64,000 nucleotides of DNA from Paraburkholderia unamae (GCF_003268775.1 NZ_QLSU01000016.1:124001-188000); one strand, 5' to 3'; shown: positions 43,314 to 52,668, counted from the first letter of the stretch. Notes: generated from the sequence alone by a model not told the origin. Translations and numbers: made by a program.

Positions 43314-44394
43314 TGGCGGTTTCAAGGAGCAAGTGCAACACTTCATTCAGGATGTGTTGCATGGGACAAAAATACGAACACCTGGCTGCCGAGGAACGCG
43401 GCGCGATCTTCGCCATGAAGCTGGAGAACCGAAGTACGCGGGAGATCGCTCGTGCGTTACGGCGCTCGCCAGGCACGATCAGCCGTGAACCCAGACGTAA
43501 CGGCTGGAAGCCGGATCATGAGCGCGGCCCAATGAGCCGTGCCGCCAGGCTGCGACGCAAGCCGCGCTGCGAGCGCAAGCTGCACCCAGGCGGAACATTG
43601 TGGCCCGAGGTGCGTCGATACCTGGAGATGTGCTTCTCACCTGAGCAGGTGGCCGCGCAACGCAAACGTGTCCATCCCGGGGAACCCGCCTTGAACGTCT
43701 CGCACAAAACGATTTACCAGGCCATTTATGCCGCGCCACGAGGTGCATTGCGGCGTGAACTGGTCAGCCTGCTCAGGCAGGGGCGCGGTGCACGCCGGCC
43801 CCGCACGCGCGGGCAGGACCGGCGCGGTCAGCTCGTGGACATGGTGAGCATCCATGTCCGTCCACCCGAGGCCAACGACCGGCTGATCCCGGGGCACTGG
43901 GAGGGGGATCTGATCAAGGGAGCGGGCAACCGTTCGGCGGTGGGTACGCTGATCGATCGCAGCACCCTGTTCCTGATGCTGGTGAAGATCGACGGTGCGA
44001 CGGCTGAGGCCGCCCTGCAAGCCTACAGTGCGGCGTTCGCGCCATTGCCGGAGGAACTGCGCAAGACGCTGACGTACGATCAGGGCAAGGAGATGGCACT
44101 GCACAGGAAGCTCGCCGAGGCCACGGGCATCCGCATCGACTTCTGTGATCCGCACAGCCCGTGGCAGCGGGGCATCTGCGAGAATACCAACGGTCTGCTT
44201 CGCCAGTACATGCCTAAGGGCGCAGACCTTTCCGTGCTCTCCCAGCGCCAGCTTGATGCGATTGCGATGGAAATGAACATGCGTCCACGCAAGACACTCG
44301 GATGGCGCACACCGGCAGAAGCTTTTATTGAGAACTGCAAAAAGCAGGGTATTGAAATTGACCCCGCTGTTGCACTTGCTCCTTGAAACCGCCA
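43314..44394 (+). mobile_element. IS30-family insertion sequence
   Basis: A 1081-bp element bounded by perfect 26-bp terminal inverted repeats (43314-43339, beginning TGGCGGTTTCAAGGAGC, and 44369-44394). It contains one transposase gene whose stop codon lies within the right repeat, as is common in IS30. It is inserted 17 bp beyond repeat copy A and 31 bp from the end of fadD3. I see no target duplication: CAA precedes the left end and GGC follows the right. The element looks intact. Confidence 0.88.
43361..44386 (+). CDS. IS30-family transposase
   Basis: A 341-residue IS30-type DDE transposase. An N-terminal helix-turn-helix (TREIARALRRSPGTISREPRRNG, about residues 26-48) binds the inverted repeats. 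The catalytic domain has GHWEGDLIKGAGNRSAVGTLIDR (first Asp), KTLTYDQGKEMALH (second Asp) and CDPHSPWQRGICENTNGLLRQYMPKG (Glu). The length is normal and no frameshift is seen, so it is probably active. ATG 43361 is preferred over 43352 by distance to AGGA. It is transcribed toward, and convergent with, fadD3. Confidence 0.9.
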   Translation: MGQKYEHLAAEERGAIFAMKLENRSTREIARALRRSPGTISREPRRNGWKPDHERGPMSRAARLRRKPRCERKLHPGGTLWPEVRRYLEMCFSPEQVAAQRKRVHPGEPALNVSHKTIYQAIYAAPRGALRRELVSLLRQGRGARRPRTRGQDRRGQLVDMVSIHVRPPEANDRLIPGHWEGDLIKGAGNRSAVGTLIDRSTLFLMLVKIDGATAEAALQAYSAAFAPLPEELRKTLTYDQGKEMALHRKLAEATGIRIDFCDPHSPWQRGICENTNGLLRQYMPKGADLSVLSQRQLDAIAMEMNMRPRKTLGWRTPAEAFIENCKKQGIEIDPAVALAP

Positions 44395-44425
44395 GGCAAA
44401 AAAGCCAACCCCAAAAAAAAGAAAA

Positions 44426-46027
44426 TCAACCCACCCCACCAAGCCGCTCAATAACAATCTTCACAAGCTCCCTCTTAAGCACCTTATTAGAAGCATTAAG
44501 CGGAAACCCATCAAAAACGAGCACATACCGCGGCACCTTGTAATTCGCCATCCGCTCCCTTGACCACGCCACAAGCGCCGCCTGATCAACCGAGCATTCC
44601 GGCCGCAGAATTACACACGCGCACCCCACTTCCCCGAGCCGCTCATCAGGCACGCCCACCACGGCGACCTGCGCGATCGCCTCATGCGCCGCGAGCGCCT
44701 TCTCGATCTCCGCCGGATAGCAGTTAAACCCGCCGACGATGAACATATCCTTCAAGCGATCCGTAATACGCAAGTAACCGCGCTCATCGATCACCCCCAC
44801 ATCGCCGGTATGCAGCCATCCTTGCGCGTCGATCGCCTCGCTCGTAGCCGCCTCGTCGCCAAAATAGCCCTTCATGATGTGATAACCGCGCAGCAGCACC
44901 TCACCAGGCTCACCAGCCGCAACCGTCTTGCCATCGGCATCCGCACAACGCACCTCGGTCCCCGGCAGCGCCTTGCCGCAAGTCAGCGCGATCACCTCGG
45001 CGCTGTCCGCCGGGTCGCACAACGTGGCGCAACCGCCGCATTCGGTCAGCCCGTAAGCCGTAGTCACGATGCGAAAGCCCAACTCCTCACGCATGCGCGT
45101 AATGAGCACCGGCGGCACCACAGCCGCGCCCGTGCACGACGCGTTCAGCGATCCGATGTCGAACTCGCGCAGGCGCGGGTGCGCAAGCATCGAGAGGAAC
45201 AGCGTGGGCGGTCCCGGCAGGAACGTGATGCGGTCCGCCTCGATGCGTTGCAGCACCGACTCCGCGTCGAATACCTGGTGCGGATACACCGTCGCGCCGC
45301 GCAGGAACGCGGCGACCCAGCCCGCCTTGTAGCCGAACGAATGGAAAAACGGATTGATGATGAGGTAGCGGTCGCCTTCGCCAAGACCAACCACGCGAGA
45401 CCACTCGTTGAACGCACGGATCATCGCGCCGTGCGCCGCCATGACGCCCTTGGGCGCGCCCGTGGTGCCCGAGGTGAACATGATGTCCGCCACGCTGTCG
45501 GCCGTGAGGCCGCGCTCGCGCTCGTGCACGCAATCGGGGCTCACCGCGTCGGCGAGGCCAAGGAACGTGCGCCATTCGAGATCGCGCGCATCGACTGCCG
45601 CGCCGCGCAGCACCACGATATGCGCAAGCGACGCGGGCCGCCGCTCATCGAGCAGCGACGGATAGTACTGCCCCAGAAAGTCGCCGATGCAAAACAGCAC
45701 GCGTGCGCCGCTGCGCTCGATGATGTCGGCGGCCTCCGCGCCTTTCATACGCGTATTCACAGGCACGAGCACCGCGCCCGCCGCATGGATGCCGCACGCG
45801 GCAACGATCCACTCATGCAGGTTCGGGGCCCAGATGGCCACGCGTTCGCCCGCCTGCACGCCAAGCGCGATCAGCGCGCGCGCCACGCGCTCCATCTGCT
45901 GCGCGAGCGCCGCATAGTCGACGTGCGTGTCGCCATCGACAATGGCCGCGCGCGCCGCGTGCGAGCGCGCCGCCTGCCTGACGACCTGGGGCAGCGTGTG
46001 GGCGGCTTCGCAAGAATTGAGACTCAT
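44426..46027 (-). CDS. fadD3: Acyl-CoA ligase FadD3-like (HIP-CoA synthetase)
   Basis: A 533-residue AMP-forming acyl-CoA synthetase. The ATP loop is IMFTSGTTGAPKGVM. Motif A5 is TTAYGLTECGG, the A7/A8 part reads GWLHTGDVGVIDERGYLRITDRLKDMFIVGGFNCYPAEIE, and the catalytic lysine context is PLNASNKVLKREL. FadD3 activates HIP, the C/D-ring propionate left after A/B-ring removal, to HIP-CoA. GGAG lies 8 bases before ATG 46027. The surrounding kshB, hsd and kstD genes support this call. Another steroid-acid CoA ligase is the alternative. Confidence 0.8.
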   Translation of the reverse strand: MSLNSCEAAHTLPQVVRQAARSHAARAAIVDGDTHVDYAALAQQMERVARALIALGVQAGERVAIWAPNLHEWIVAACGIHAAGAVLVPVNTRMKGAEAADIIERSGARVLFCIGDFLGQYYPSLLDERRPASLAHIVVLRGAAVDARDLEWRTFLGLADAVSPDCVHERERGLTADSVADIMFTSGTTGAPKGVMAAHGAMIRAFNEWSRVVGLGEGDRYLIINPFFHSFGYKAGWVAAFLRGATVYPHQVFDAESVLQRIEADRITFLPGPPTLFLSMLAHPRLREFDIGSLNASCTGAAVVPPVLITRMREELGFRIVTTAYGLTECGGCATLCDPADSAEVIALTCGKALPGTEVRCADADGKTVAAGEPGEVLLRGYHIMKGYFGDEAATSEAIDAQGWLHTGDVGVIDERGYLRITDRLKDMFIVGGFNCYPAEIEKALAAHEAIAQVAVVGVPDERLGEVGCACVILRPECSVDQAALVAWSRERMANYKVPRYVLVFDGFPLNASNKVLKRELVKIVIERLGGVG

Positions 46028-46032
46028 CGATT

Positions 46033-47085
46033 TCACTCCGGATACTTGATACGCACGTGCGCGCTAGTCGGCACGGCCTGGCAACTCAGCGTCCAGCCGC
46101 GCTTCAAATCGCCGCTGTCGAGCGCTTCGTTGCGGCGAAGATGGACCGAGCCTTCGATCACCTGGCACATGCACGAGGCGCACATGCCTTCCTGACACGA
46201 GAACGGCGCATTGAGGCCCGCGCGCACGGCGGCTTCGAGCAGCGTTTCGTCGCCGCTGGCTTCAATGCGATGGATCGCGCCGTCCAGCGCAATCTCCAGT
46301 TGTACTGACAAACCCGATGACGCCGATTCCACGGAACCGGCGTTCCCGGCTTCGTCCGGCGCGGATTCCGCCGGCAACGACACAAACCGCTCCACATGCA
46401 CGCGTTCTTTCGCGAAGCCGAGCGCATCCAGCGCCGCCGCGGCCGAATCCATGAACGGCCCCGGCCCGCAGATAAACGCTTGCGCCGCGCGCCACTCGCA
46501 CGCGAGTTCGCCGAGTTGCGCGAGGCTCGGCACGCCCCGCTCGCTGTCGAGCCAGTGCACCACTTCAAAGCGCTGCGGATACTGCGCGGCAAGCGCATCG
46601 AGTTCGCGGCCGAAGATCACCGAATGCTCGTCGCGGTTCGCGTAGACGAGCCGCACGCGGCCCGCGCCAAGCGCGAGCGCCGAGCGCAGAATCGAGTAGA
46701 CCGGCGTGATGCCGCTGCCGCCCGCGAACAGCAGAAAGTCCCCGTCCAGCGAGCCCGGCGTGAAAACGCCGGAAGGCGCCAGCACGTCCAGCGTGTCGCC
46801 GGGTCTCACGTGGTCGCACACCCAGTTCGAGCCCGCGCCGCCCGCCACGCGCTTGATCGTCACGCGCGGCGCGGCGTCGAGCGTCGGCGCGCTCGACATC
46901 GAATAACAGCGCGGCAGCCGTTCGGCGCCGACCGGCAGGCGCAGCGTCAGAAACTGCCCCGGCCGGTAGCGAAAGGTCTCGCGCAACGGCTCGGGCACCT
47001 CGAACACGATCGAGCGCGCGTCGGCCGTCTCGTCGAGCACAGCGGCCACGCGCAGCGCGTGATAACGCGGTTGCAGCTTGCTCAT
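46033..47085 (-). CDS. kshB: Ferredoxin-NAD(P)H reductase, KshB-like
   Basis: A 350-residue class IA oxygenase reductase. An FAD domain (about 1-105) with RCYSMSSAP is followed by an NAD(P)H domain with FAGGSGITPVYSILRSAL and ICGPGPFMDSAAAAL. A C-terminal plant-type 2Fe-2S domain has CQEGMCASCMC and a fourth Cys in TLSCQAVP. KshB passes electrons to the Rieske oxygenase KshA, which hydroxylates C9 of the steroid and opens ring B together with KstD. Its start overlaps the hydroxysteroid dehydrogenase stop (ATGA). KshA itself is not in this window. Confidence 0.85.
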   Translation of the reverse strand: MSKLQPRYHALRVAAVLDETADARSIVFEVPEPLRETFRYRPGQFLTLRLPVGAERLPRCYSMSSAPTLDAAPRVTIKRVAGGAGSNWVCDHVRPGDTLDVLAPSGVFTPGSLDGDFLLFAGGSGITPVYSILRSALALGAGRVRLVYANRDEHSVIFGRELDALAAQYPQRFEVVHWLDSERGVPSLAQLGELACEWRAAQAFICGPGPFMDSAAAALDALGFAKERVHVERFVSLPAESAPDEAGNAGSVESASSGLSVQLEIALDGAIHRIEASGDETLLEAAVRAGLNAPFSCQEGMCASCMCQVIEGSVHLRRNEALDSGDLKRGWTLSCQAVPTSAHVRIKYPE

Positions 47086-47840
47086 AACCCCATGCCCAGT
47101 ATTGCGTTGTCGGCCTGCATTTGAGCGCCGCTGATCTGGCGCGATTCGTCGGCGGCGAGAAAGAGCACGATGTTCGCGATGTCCTCGGGCGGGCACGCGC
47201 GGCCGCCGCGATTGCGGTCCTTGTCGAACAGCAGATACTTCGGATCGACGCCAGGGGCGCTCGCCTGCATCATCGGCGTGTAGATGCCGTCCGGATGCAC
47301 CGAGTTCACGCGTATGGCGTAGCCGTTCTTGCGGCAATGCAGTGCGCTCGAACGCGTGAGCGATGCGACCGCCGCCTTCGAAGCGCCGTAGGCCGCATAG
47401 CCGTCGATGGGCAGCCACGACGAAACTGACGCGATATTGACGATCGAGCCACCGTGCTCCTTCATCGCGGCGATGCCGTATCGGCAGCCCAGAAAGCACG
47501 ACCCCGCGTTCACGTGCAGCACTTGCTGCCACTGCTCGAACGATGCCTGCTCGATGGTCCCCTGCTTGAGGATGCCCGCGTTGTTGACGAGCACGTCGAG
47601 CGCGCCGAAGCGCTCATGCGCGGCCGCGATCGCGCGCGCCCAGTCGTCCTCTTTCGTCACGTCGTGCGCGACAAAAAACGCGGCTTCGCCGATGCGCCGC
47701 GCCATAGCTTCGCCCGCCTGCGCGTCGATATCGGTGAGCACCACGCGCGCGCCTTCGCGCGCAAATGCGAGCGCAATCGCGCTGCCCAGCCCGCTTGCCG
47801 CGCCGGTGACGAGCGCGACTTTACCTTGCAGACGTGCCAT
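47082..47840 (-). CDS. 3beta/17beta-hydroxysteroid dehydrogenase
   Basis: A 252-residue SDR strongly resembling the 3beta/17beta-hydroxysteroid dehydrogenase of Comamonas testosteroni. Matches are LQGKVALVTGAASGLG, NNAGILKQGTIE, GSIVNIASVSSWLPIDGYAAYGASKAAVASLTR, KNGYAIRVNSVHPDGIYTPMMQAS and an end in DNAILGMGL. It oxidises steroid 3beta- and 17beta-hydroxyls to ketones with NAD, the entry step to androstenedione. It overlaps the flanking genes (20 bases with the KstD-like gene and 4 bases with kshB), so the whole block is translationally coupled. Confidence 0.88.
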   Translation of the reverse strand: MARLQGKVALVTGAASGLGSAIALAFAREGARVVLTDIDAQAGEAMARRIGEAAFFVAHDVTKEDDWARAIAAAHERFGALDVLVNNAGILKQGTIEQASFEQWQQVLHVNAGSCFLGCRYGIAAMKEHGGSIVNIASVSSWLPIDGYAAYGASKAAVASLTRSSALHCRKNGYAIRVNSVHPDGIYTPMMQASAPGVDPKYLLFDKDRNRGGRACPPEDIANIVLFLAADESRQISGAQMQADNAILGMGL

Positions 47841-49530
47841 TCATTTGCTCCATCGATTCGAAGGCCGCCGCGCGCCCCGCGCGGCGGCCGGAAAACACGC
47901 AATCCGCGAGCGACGTGCCGCTCATGTAGCGCGAAGAAGGAATGCCGATGGCGGTACGCCCCGCCGCGAACAAGCCGGGAATGTCCTCGCCTTGCGCGTC
48001 GAGCACGTGCCCGTCGGCTTCGTTGATCTTGAGGCCGCCCGTCGTGATCGTGGCGAGCGGGAACATCGGCGCGCCGATCGAAAGATCGATCGCGTAGAAC
48101 GGCGCCTTGTCGAGCACGGCGCGCATCTCGGGCAGTTTGCCGAGCGCGTCCGTGCATTCACCGCGCGCCGCGGCGTTATAGCTGAGCACGGTGGCGAGCA
48201 GCGTCTGCGGGTCCGCGCCGATGCGCGCCGCCAGCTTGTCGATCGAGCGGGCGCGCTTCGCCCCGAACAGCATCATCGCGAGCGCGGGCAACGCCTGAAA
48301 GGCCCACAGGCGTCCGCTCAGGCATTGCAGGATCGCCTGCCTGCGCAGCCGTGCATCGAGCACGATCCATGCGCGCCCGCCCTGATGCTCGACCATCTCG
48401 TAGCCGAGCGTCGCGCCATAGACCTCTTCATTGCAAAAGCGCTCGCCGCGCGTGTTGACGACCATGGCGCGCGGCCACGCGTACGGCGGCGTGATGAAGC
48501 GCCAGGCCGAAACGTTCGACAGATGCGCCGCCTGCGCGCCCGATGCGAGACCGAGACGAATGCCGCTGCCGTCGCAGCCCGCGTGACCGTTCTTCCAGCC
48601 GCGCGCGTAACGCGGCGCGTGCTCCTTGATCATCTGCCGGTTGAAGACGAAGCCGCCAGCCGCGAGGATGATCGCGCGTTCCGCGCGAATGAAACGCGGC
48701 GCGGCTTCGGCGCGTTCGATCTGCGCGGCCTGAATGCGCCATTGCTCGGCCTTCGCGGCGCGGTAATTGCGCCAGCGGTTCGCGAGGCGATTGAACTTCG
48801 CGTGGCGCGTCGCCGTCTCGCCGCCCTGCGGCACCTGCCACACTTCCACGCCCAGCACGCGGCCCGTGCCGCGCTCGCGCACGAGCCGCTGCACGGTGGC
48901 CTGCAACACCGGCTGCGCACCCGCGCGCAGCGTCGAATCGCGCAACGCCGAGTAGAGCGTCGCGCCCGACTGCCCGCGCGCCACCGTGCGATGGCCGCGC
49001 GGCGCGGGCGCGTGCGCGCCGCGATACGTCTTCACCATCTCGTTGCCCGAGTAGTAGAGATACACGCCGTCGGGCGGATAAGAGGTCTTGTGCTCGGGCA
49101 TCGTCGCGTCGAAGCGTGCGCCTTGCGCTTCGAGCCAGGCGAGATTCGCGGCGCTGTCGCGGCAAAAACGCATGAGCGTCTCGTCGCTCACCACGCCGTT
49201 GACCTCACGCCGCAAATACTCGTACATCGCTTCGGGCGTATCGCGAAAGCCGGCTTTCTGCTGATACGGCGTGCCACCGCCCGCGTACACCACGCCGCCC
49301 GAGAGCGCGCTCGCGCCGCCGCCCTCGAAGCGATCGATCACGATCACCGAAGCGCCCTGCGAGCGCGCCTCGATCGCCGCGCACGCCCCCGCCGCGCCCC
49401 AGCCCACGACCACCACGTCCGCGGTCTCGCTCCACGCGATCTGCGAAGCGTCATCGACGAGAAGCTCCGCTTCGATCGGCGTGACCGTGCTGGGCTTTTC
49501 GCGTCTGGCTTCGCGCGTTGCTTCGGTCAT
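47821..49530 (-). CDS. KstD-like FAD steroid dehydrogenase, second paralogue
   Basis: A 569-residue FAD flavoprotein of the fumarate reductase/KstD family. The dinucleotide motif ADVVVVGWGAAGACAAIEARSQG lies near residues 38-60. The substrate-side loop reads GGGASALSGGVVYAGGGTPYQQ, and the C-terminal FAD loop is GIPSSRYMSGTSLADCVFSGRRAG. It lacks the YPGAGSTLGP signature of Delta1-KstD, so it may be a Delta4(5alpha/5beta)-dehydrogenase (TesI-like) or act on another 3-ketosteroid bond. Its ATG overlaps the stop of the upstream kstD gene. The exact regiochemistry is unknown. Confidence 0.7.
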   Translation of the reverse strand: MTEATREARREKPSTVTPIEAELLVDDASQIAWSETADVVVVGWGAAGACAAIEARSQGASVIVIDRFEGGGASALSGGVVYAGGGTPYQQKAGFRDTPEAMYEYLRREVNGVVSDETLMRFCRDSAANLAWLEAQGARFDATMPEHKTSYPPDGVYLYYSGNEMVKTYRGAHAPAPRGHRTVARGQSGATLYSALRDSTLRAGAQPVLQATVQRLVRERGTGRVLGVEVWQVPQGGETATRHAKFNRLANRWRNYRAAKAEQWRIQAAQIERAEAAPRFIRAERAIILAAGGFVFNRQMIKEHAPRYARGWKNGHAGCDGSGIRLGLASGAQAAHLSNVSAWRFITPPYAWPRAMVVNTRGERFCNEEVYGATLGYEMVEHQGGRAWIVLDARLRRQAILQCLSGRLWAFQALPALAMMLFGAKRARSIDKLAARIGADPQTLLATVLSYNAAARGECTDALGKLPEMRAVLDKAPFYAIDLSIGAPMFPLATITTGGLKINEADGHVLDAQGEDIPGLFAAGRTAIGIPSSRYMSGTSLADCVFSGRRAGRAAAFESMEQMNGTSAR

Positions 49531-51254
49531 TGCACCGCCTCCAGCAAGTCGGTGCGCTCCAGCGCGATCGGCTTGCCCGCCATGGCGGCCACCGCGCGAA
49601 AGCCGAACGTCATCGCCGGTCCGAGCGTCGAGCCCGCGCCGGGATACGACGGCCCCATGACCGAAGCGGAGTTGTTGCCGATGCAGTAAAGCCCTTGAAT
49701 GGCGGCGCCGTTCGCATCGAGCACGCGCGCATCGCGATCGGTGAGCAGGCCGCCCTTCGTGCCGATCTCGCCCGGATACAGCTTCAGCGCATAGAACGGT
49801 CCGCGCGCGATGGGGGCGAGATTCGGATTCGGATGCACGCTCACGTCGCCGTAATAGCGGTCGAACACATTGCCGCCACGGTCGAACTCCAGGTCCTTGC
49901 CCGTGCGCGCGAATTCGCCCATGCGCACGGCGCTCGCGACGAGCCCCCTGGGATCGACGCCGATCTGCGCGGCCAGCCCTTCGAGCGTCTCGTCCTTCCA
50001 GTAGACGACGTTGAGCCAGCTCTTGCGCAGGCGCGAATCGGGGACCGCTTCGCCCGGCGCCAGCGGACCGATGGGGTACTTGCGGCGAAAGTCGGCGTCG
50101 AACACGATCCACGCGGGCACGGCCGCGCCGCTGCGCGCGTGGTCCGCATAGATGGCCTGCTGGAACTCGGGATACGGGCACGACTCGTTCACGAAGCGCT
50201 CGCCGCGCGCGTTCACCACCATGCAGCCCGGCAGCGAGCGCTCGACGAAGATGCCGCGAAAGCGGTCCTCCTTCGGCACCTGCATCGTGGGCACGCCCCA
50301 CGTGTGCGACATGAGATGCAACTCGCCGCCCGCGTCGGCGCCCGCAAGAATCGCGTCGCCGGTGTTGCAGCCAGGCGGCGTGGCGGTCCAGCCCGCTTCC
50401 GTGGGCTGCGGCAGATACGCCTCGCGCATGGCCTGATTGCGCTCGAATCCGCCCGCCGCCAGCACCACGCCCTTGCGCGCGGCAACCGTGCAGGCCTCGC
50501 CGTGGCGCAGCACGACCGCGCCGCTCACGCGGCCGCTTTCGCGCACGAGCGATTGCAGCGGCGCATCGACCCACACCGTTACGTTGCGCCTGCGCAGCGC
50601 CGCCCACAGGCCGCCGAGCAGCGCCTGGCCGCCCGTGAGGCGACGATCGCGCGTGGTCTTGCGCCGCCACGGATAATCGATCGCATAGCGCAGCATGATC
50701 CACGTGATCAGCAGCTTCGCCTTGCGTTCGCGCGCGAGAATCGAGCGCGCCTCGAATGCGTTGATCGTCATGCGGCCCATGATGAGCTGGCCCGGATTGG
50801 TCGGGCGCAGCATGTCCAGGCCTTCTACGCCCAGGCGCGCGGCGTTGAAGTCGACCGGGTCCATGGTGCGGCCGCCCGGCAGCGCGCCCGCCATCCCGGG
50901 GTAATAGTCCGCGTACTTCGGCATGCTGCGATAGCGCACGCCGATGCTTTGCAGATACGCCGCCATGTGGCGCGCCGTTTCGACATAGGCGAGCACGCGA
51001 TCGTCGCTTGCGAGCCCCTTCGCGCAGGCCTTCACATAGCGGAAGGCCGATTCGATGCTGTCGCGCAGGCCCACGCGCGGCATGTCGTGGTTATCGGGTA
51101 TCCAGATGCCGCCGCCCGACGTCGCGGAGGTGCCGCCCACCAGCCCGGTTTTCTCGACCATCAGCACCGAGAGCCCCTCGTCTGCCGCCCGTATCGCCGT
51201 GAGCATCGCCCCGGCTCCCGACCCCACGACGATCACGTCGAATTCGTGCTCCAC
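49527..51254 (-). CDS. kstD: 3-ketosteroid Delta1-dehydrogenase
   Basis: A 575-residue FAD enzyme matching KstD/TesH. It has VIVVGSGAGAMLTAIRAADEGL for the nucleotide loop and VGGTSATSGGGIWIPDN for the FAD/active-site loop. VLAAGGFERNQAMREAYLP lies mid-protein, and GPSYPGAGSTLGPAMTFGFRA gives the C-terminal Tyr and Gly of the catalytic site. It introduces the 1,2 double bond in ring A of 3-ketosteroids, which with 9alpha-hydroxylation opens ring B. The start is GTG 51254 with GAGGAG 6 bases upstream. It follows hsaA by 63 bases in the operon hsaA-kstD-kstD2-hsd-kshB-fadD3. Confidence 0.87.
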   Translation of the reverse strand: MEHEFDVIVVGSGAGAMLTAIRAADEGLSVLMVEKTGLVGGTSATSGGGIWIPDNHDMPRVGLRDSIESAFRYVKACAKGLASDDRVLAYVETARHMAAYLQSIGVRYRSMPKYADYYPGMAGALPGGRTMDPVDFNAARLGVEGLDMLRPTNPGQLIMGRMTINAFEARSILARERKAKLLITWIMLRYAIDYPWRRKTTRDRRLTGGQALLGGLWAALRRRNVTVWVDAPLQSLVRESGRVSGAVVLRHGEACTVAARKGVVLAAGGFERNQAMREAYLPQPTEAGWTATPPGCNTGDAILAGADAGGELHLMSHTWGVPTMQVPKEDRFRGIFVERSLPGCMVVNARGERFVNESCPYPEFQQAIYADHARSGAAVPAWIVFDADFRRKYPIGPLAPGEAVPDSRLRKSWLNVVYWKDETLEGLAAQIGVDPRGLVASAVRMGEFARTGKDLEFDRGGNVFDRYYGDVSVHPNPNLAPIARGPFYALKLYPGEIGTKGGLLTDRDARVLDANGAAIQGLYCIGNNSASVMGPSYPGAGSTLGPAMTFGFRAVAAMAGKPIALERTDLLEAVQ

Positions 51255-51317
51255 CTTTGCTCCTCTGTCTCGTTGTGTCTTGTTCTGTCCGGCCGGGCGT
51301 GCGCCCGGCCGCCGCGC

Positions 51318-52514
51318 TCAGATGAACGGGTCCGCGTTGGGCAGCCCGAGCGCCACCGCGCCGTGGGCGCGGATATAGGCGTCGGTGTTGTTGGCGATGT
51401 GGCCGCGCGCCTGATGGATGTCGCGGAAAATGCGCTCCACGGCGTTGCCCTTGTACATGCCCGAGCCCGCGCTCGCGCGCAGCAACTCGTTGGCGTGCTG
51501 GGCGCAGAGCTTGGGCACGAGCGCCGATTGCGCGCGCTGCATGAGACGTTCTTCCACGGGCATGGCCGTGCGCGTCTTCGCGCAACGCGCGACGTTGGCG
51601 TAATTGCGCAGCAGCACGAGCGTGAGCTGATCGACCGTCATCATGGCTTCGGTCACGGCCGTTTGCGCGTTCGGGTCCTCGGCCGTCTTGCCGCCGTGCT
51701 TGCCCACGTGCGCGGCGGAGCGTGCCCGGAAGCTCGTTACCGCGCCTTGCAGCGCGCCGATGCATGCGCTCGACACCGCGCGCTGGAACATCTGCGTGAA
51801 CGGCACGCGATACAGCCAGCCCTCGTTGATCTCGCGCCCCGGGCAGCCCGCGTCGCTGTGATCGTTGGTGCGTTGCGTGCGATGCTCCGGCACGAACACG
51901 TTCTCGACGACGATGTCGTGACTGCCGGTCGCGCGCAGCCCGAGCACGTCCCAGTTCCCGACGATCTTGAAGTCGCCGCGCGGCAGCAGGAACGTGGTGT
52001 GTTCCATCGCGCCGGAACCATCGCGTTTGGGCAGCAGGCCGCCGAGGAAAATCCAGTCGGCGTGCTCGCAGCCGCTCGAAAAGCTCCAGCGGCCCGAGAA
52101 GCGAAAGCCGCCTTCCACAGCTTCGGCCTTGCCCGTCGGCATGTAGGTCGAGGCGATGCGCGTGGAGGCGTCGCGCGCCCACACGTCCTGCTGCGCCGCT
52201 TCGGGAAAGAGCGAAAGCTGCCAGTAATGCACGGCGATCACACCGTAGATCCACGCCGTCGACATGCAGCCTTCGGCAAGCGTCATCTGGATCGTGTAGA
52301 ACACGCGCGGATCGAGCTCGCTGCCACCCCAGCGGCGCGGTTGCAGCACGCGAAAGAGGCCGGCTTCGGCCAGCTCGCGCACGGTTTCGTCCGGCACCCG
52401 GCCCGCGGCTTCGGCGGCGGTGGCCCGCTCGGCGAGACGGGGAATCATGGCTCGCGCCCGCTCGATCAGGGCAACCGCATCGGCGGACAGGTAGTCGTCG
52501 CTCACTGCACTCAT
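51318..52514 (-). CDS. hsaA: Flavin-dependent 3-HSA monooxygenase, oxygenase subunit HsaA
   Basis: A 398-residue acyl-CoA-dehydrogenase-fold monooxygenase of the HsaA/HpaB2 type. It hydroxylates 3-HSA to the catechol 3,4-DHSA using reduced flavin from HsaB. Features are LQPRRWGGSELDPRVFYTIQMTLAEGCMSTAWIYGV, FSGRWSFSSGCEHADWIFLGG, GNWDVLGLRATGSHDIVVENVFVPEHRT and AVERIFRDIHQARGHIANN near the end. GAGGAG lies just upstream of ATG 52514. It is the first gene of its operon, divergent from the reductase gene, with a regulon motif 108 bases upstream. Confidence 0.9.
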   Translation of the reverse strand: MSAVSDDYLSADAVALIERARAMIPRLAERATAAEAAGRVPDETVRELAEAGLFRVLQPRRWGGSELDPRVFYTIQMTLAEGCMSTAWIYGVIAVHYWQLSLFPEAAQQDVWARDASTRIASTYMPTGKAEAVEGGFRFSGRWSFSSGCEHADWIFLGGLLPKRDGSGAMEHTTFLLPRGDFKIVGNWDVLGLRATGSHDIVVENVFVPEHRTQRTNDHSDAGCPGREINEGWLYRVPFTQMFQRAVSSACIGALQGAVTSFRARSAAHVGKHGGKTAEDPNAQTAVTEAMMTVDQLTLVLLRNYANVARCAKTRTAMPVEERLMQRAQSALVPKLCAQHANELLRASAGSGMYKGNAVERIFRDIHQARGHIANNTDAYIRAHGAVALGLPNADPFI

Positions 52515-52622
52515 TTGTGCTCCTCAATACTCTCGTGTTGGCCCGTATGGATGTCCGTGAGAACCCGCCTGGCAGCGGGGTCTCCGGCCTGATGACATGC
52601 TCCCATCGCCCCCCGTGGCACT

Positions 52623-52641
52623 CATCGTCTGAATGGACTAA
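52623..52641 (-). promoter_or_regulatory. Steroid-regulon motif, site 3 (hsaA operon)
   Basis: Read toward hsaA the site is TTAGTCCATTCAGACGATG, 108 bases before the hsaA start and a full match to the consensus. It shares the divergent hsaA-hsaB region with a degenerate site facing hsaB. Confidence 0.7.
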
Positions 52642-52668
52642 CGGGCGCACGCAGGCGGGACGGGGGTT

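Noticed and set aside
43311..44397. Target-site duplication flanking the IS30 element
   Set aside because: The flanking triplets are CAA and GGC; no matching 2-4 bp duplication is seen at the repeat ends.
46033..47532. N-terminal extension of the KshB-like protein up to 47532
   Set aside because: The extension is antisense-like and overlaps the hydroxysteroid dehydrogenase; the ATG at 47085 overlaps the upstream stop in the usual way and starts at the normal N-terminus.
49518..52592. A 1024-codon plus-strand open frame antisense to kstD and hsaA
   Set aside because: It is a shadow of the minus-strand genes caused by high GC at third positions. Its Arg/Ala/His-rich composition matches no family, and the opposite frames are clear flavoprotein genes.
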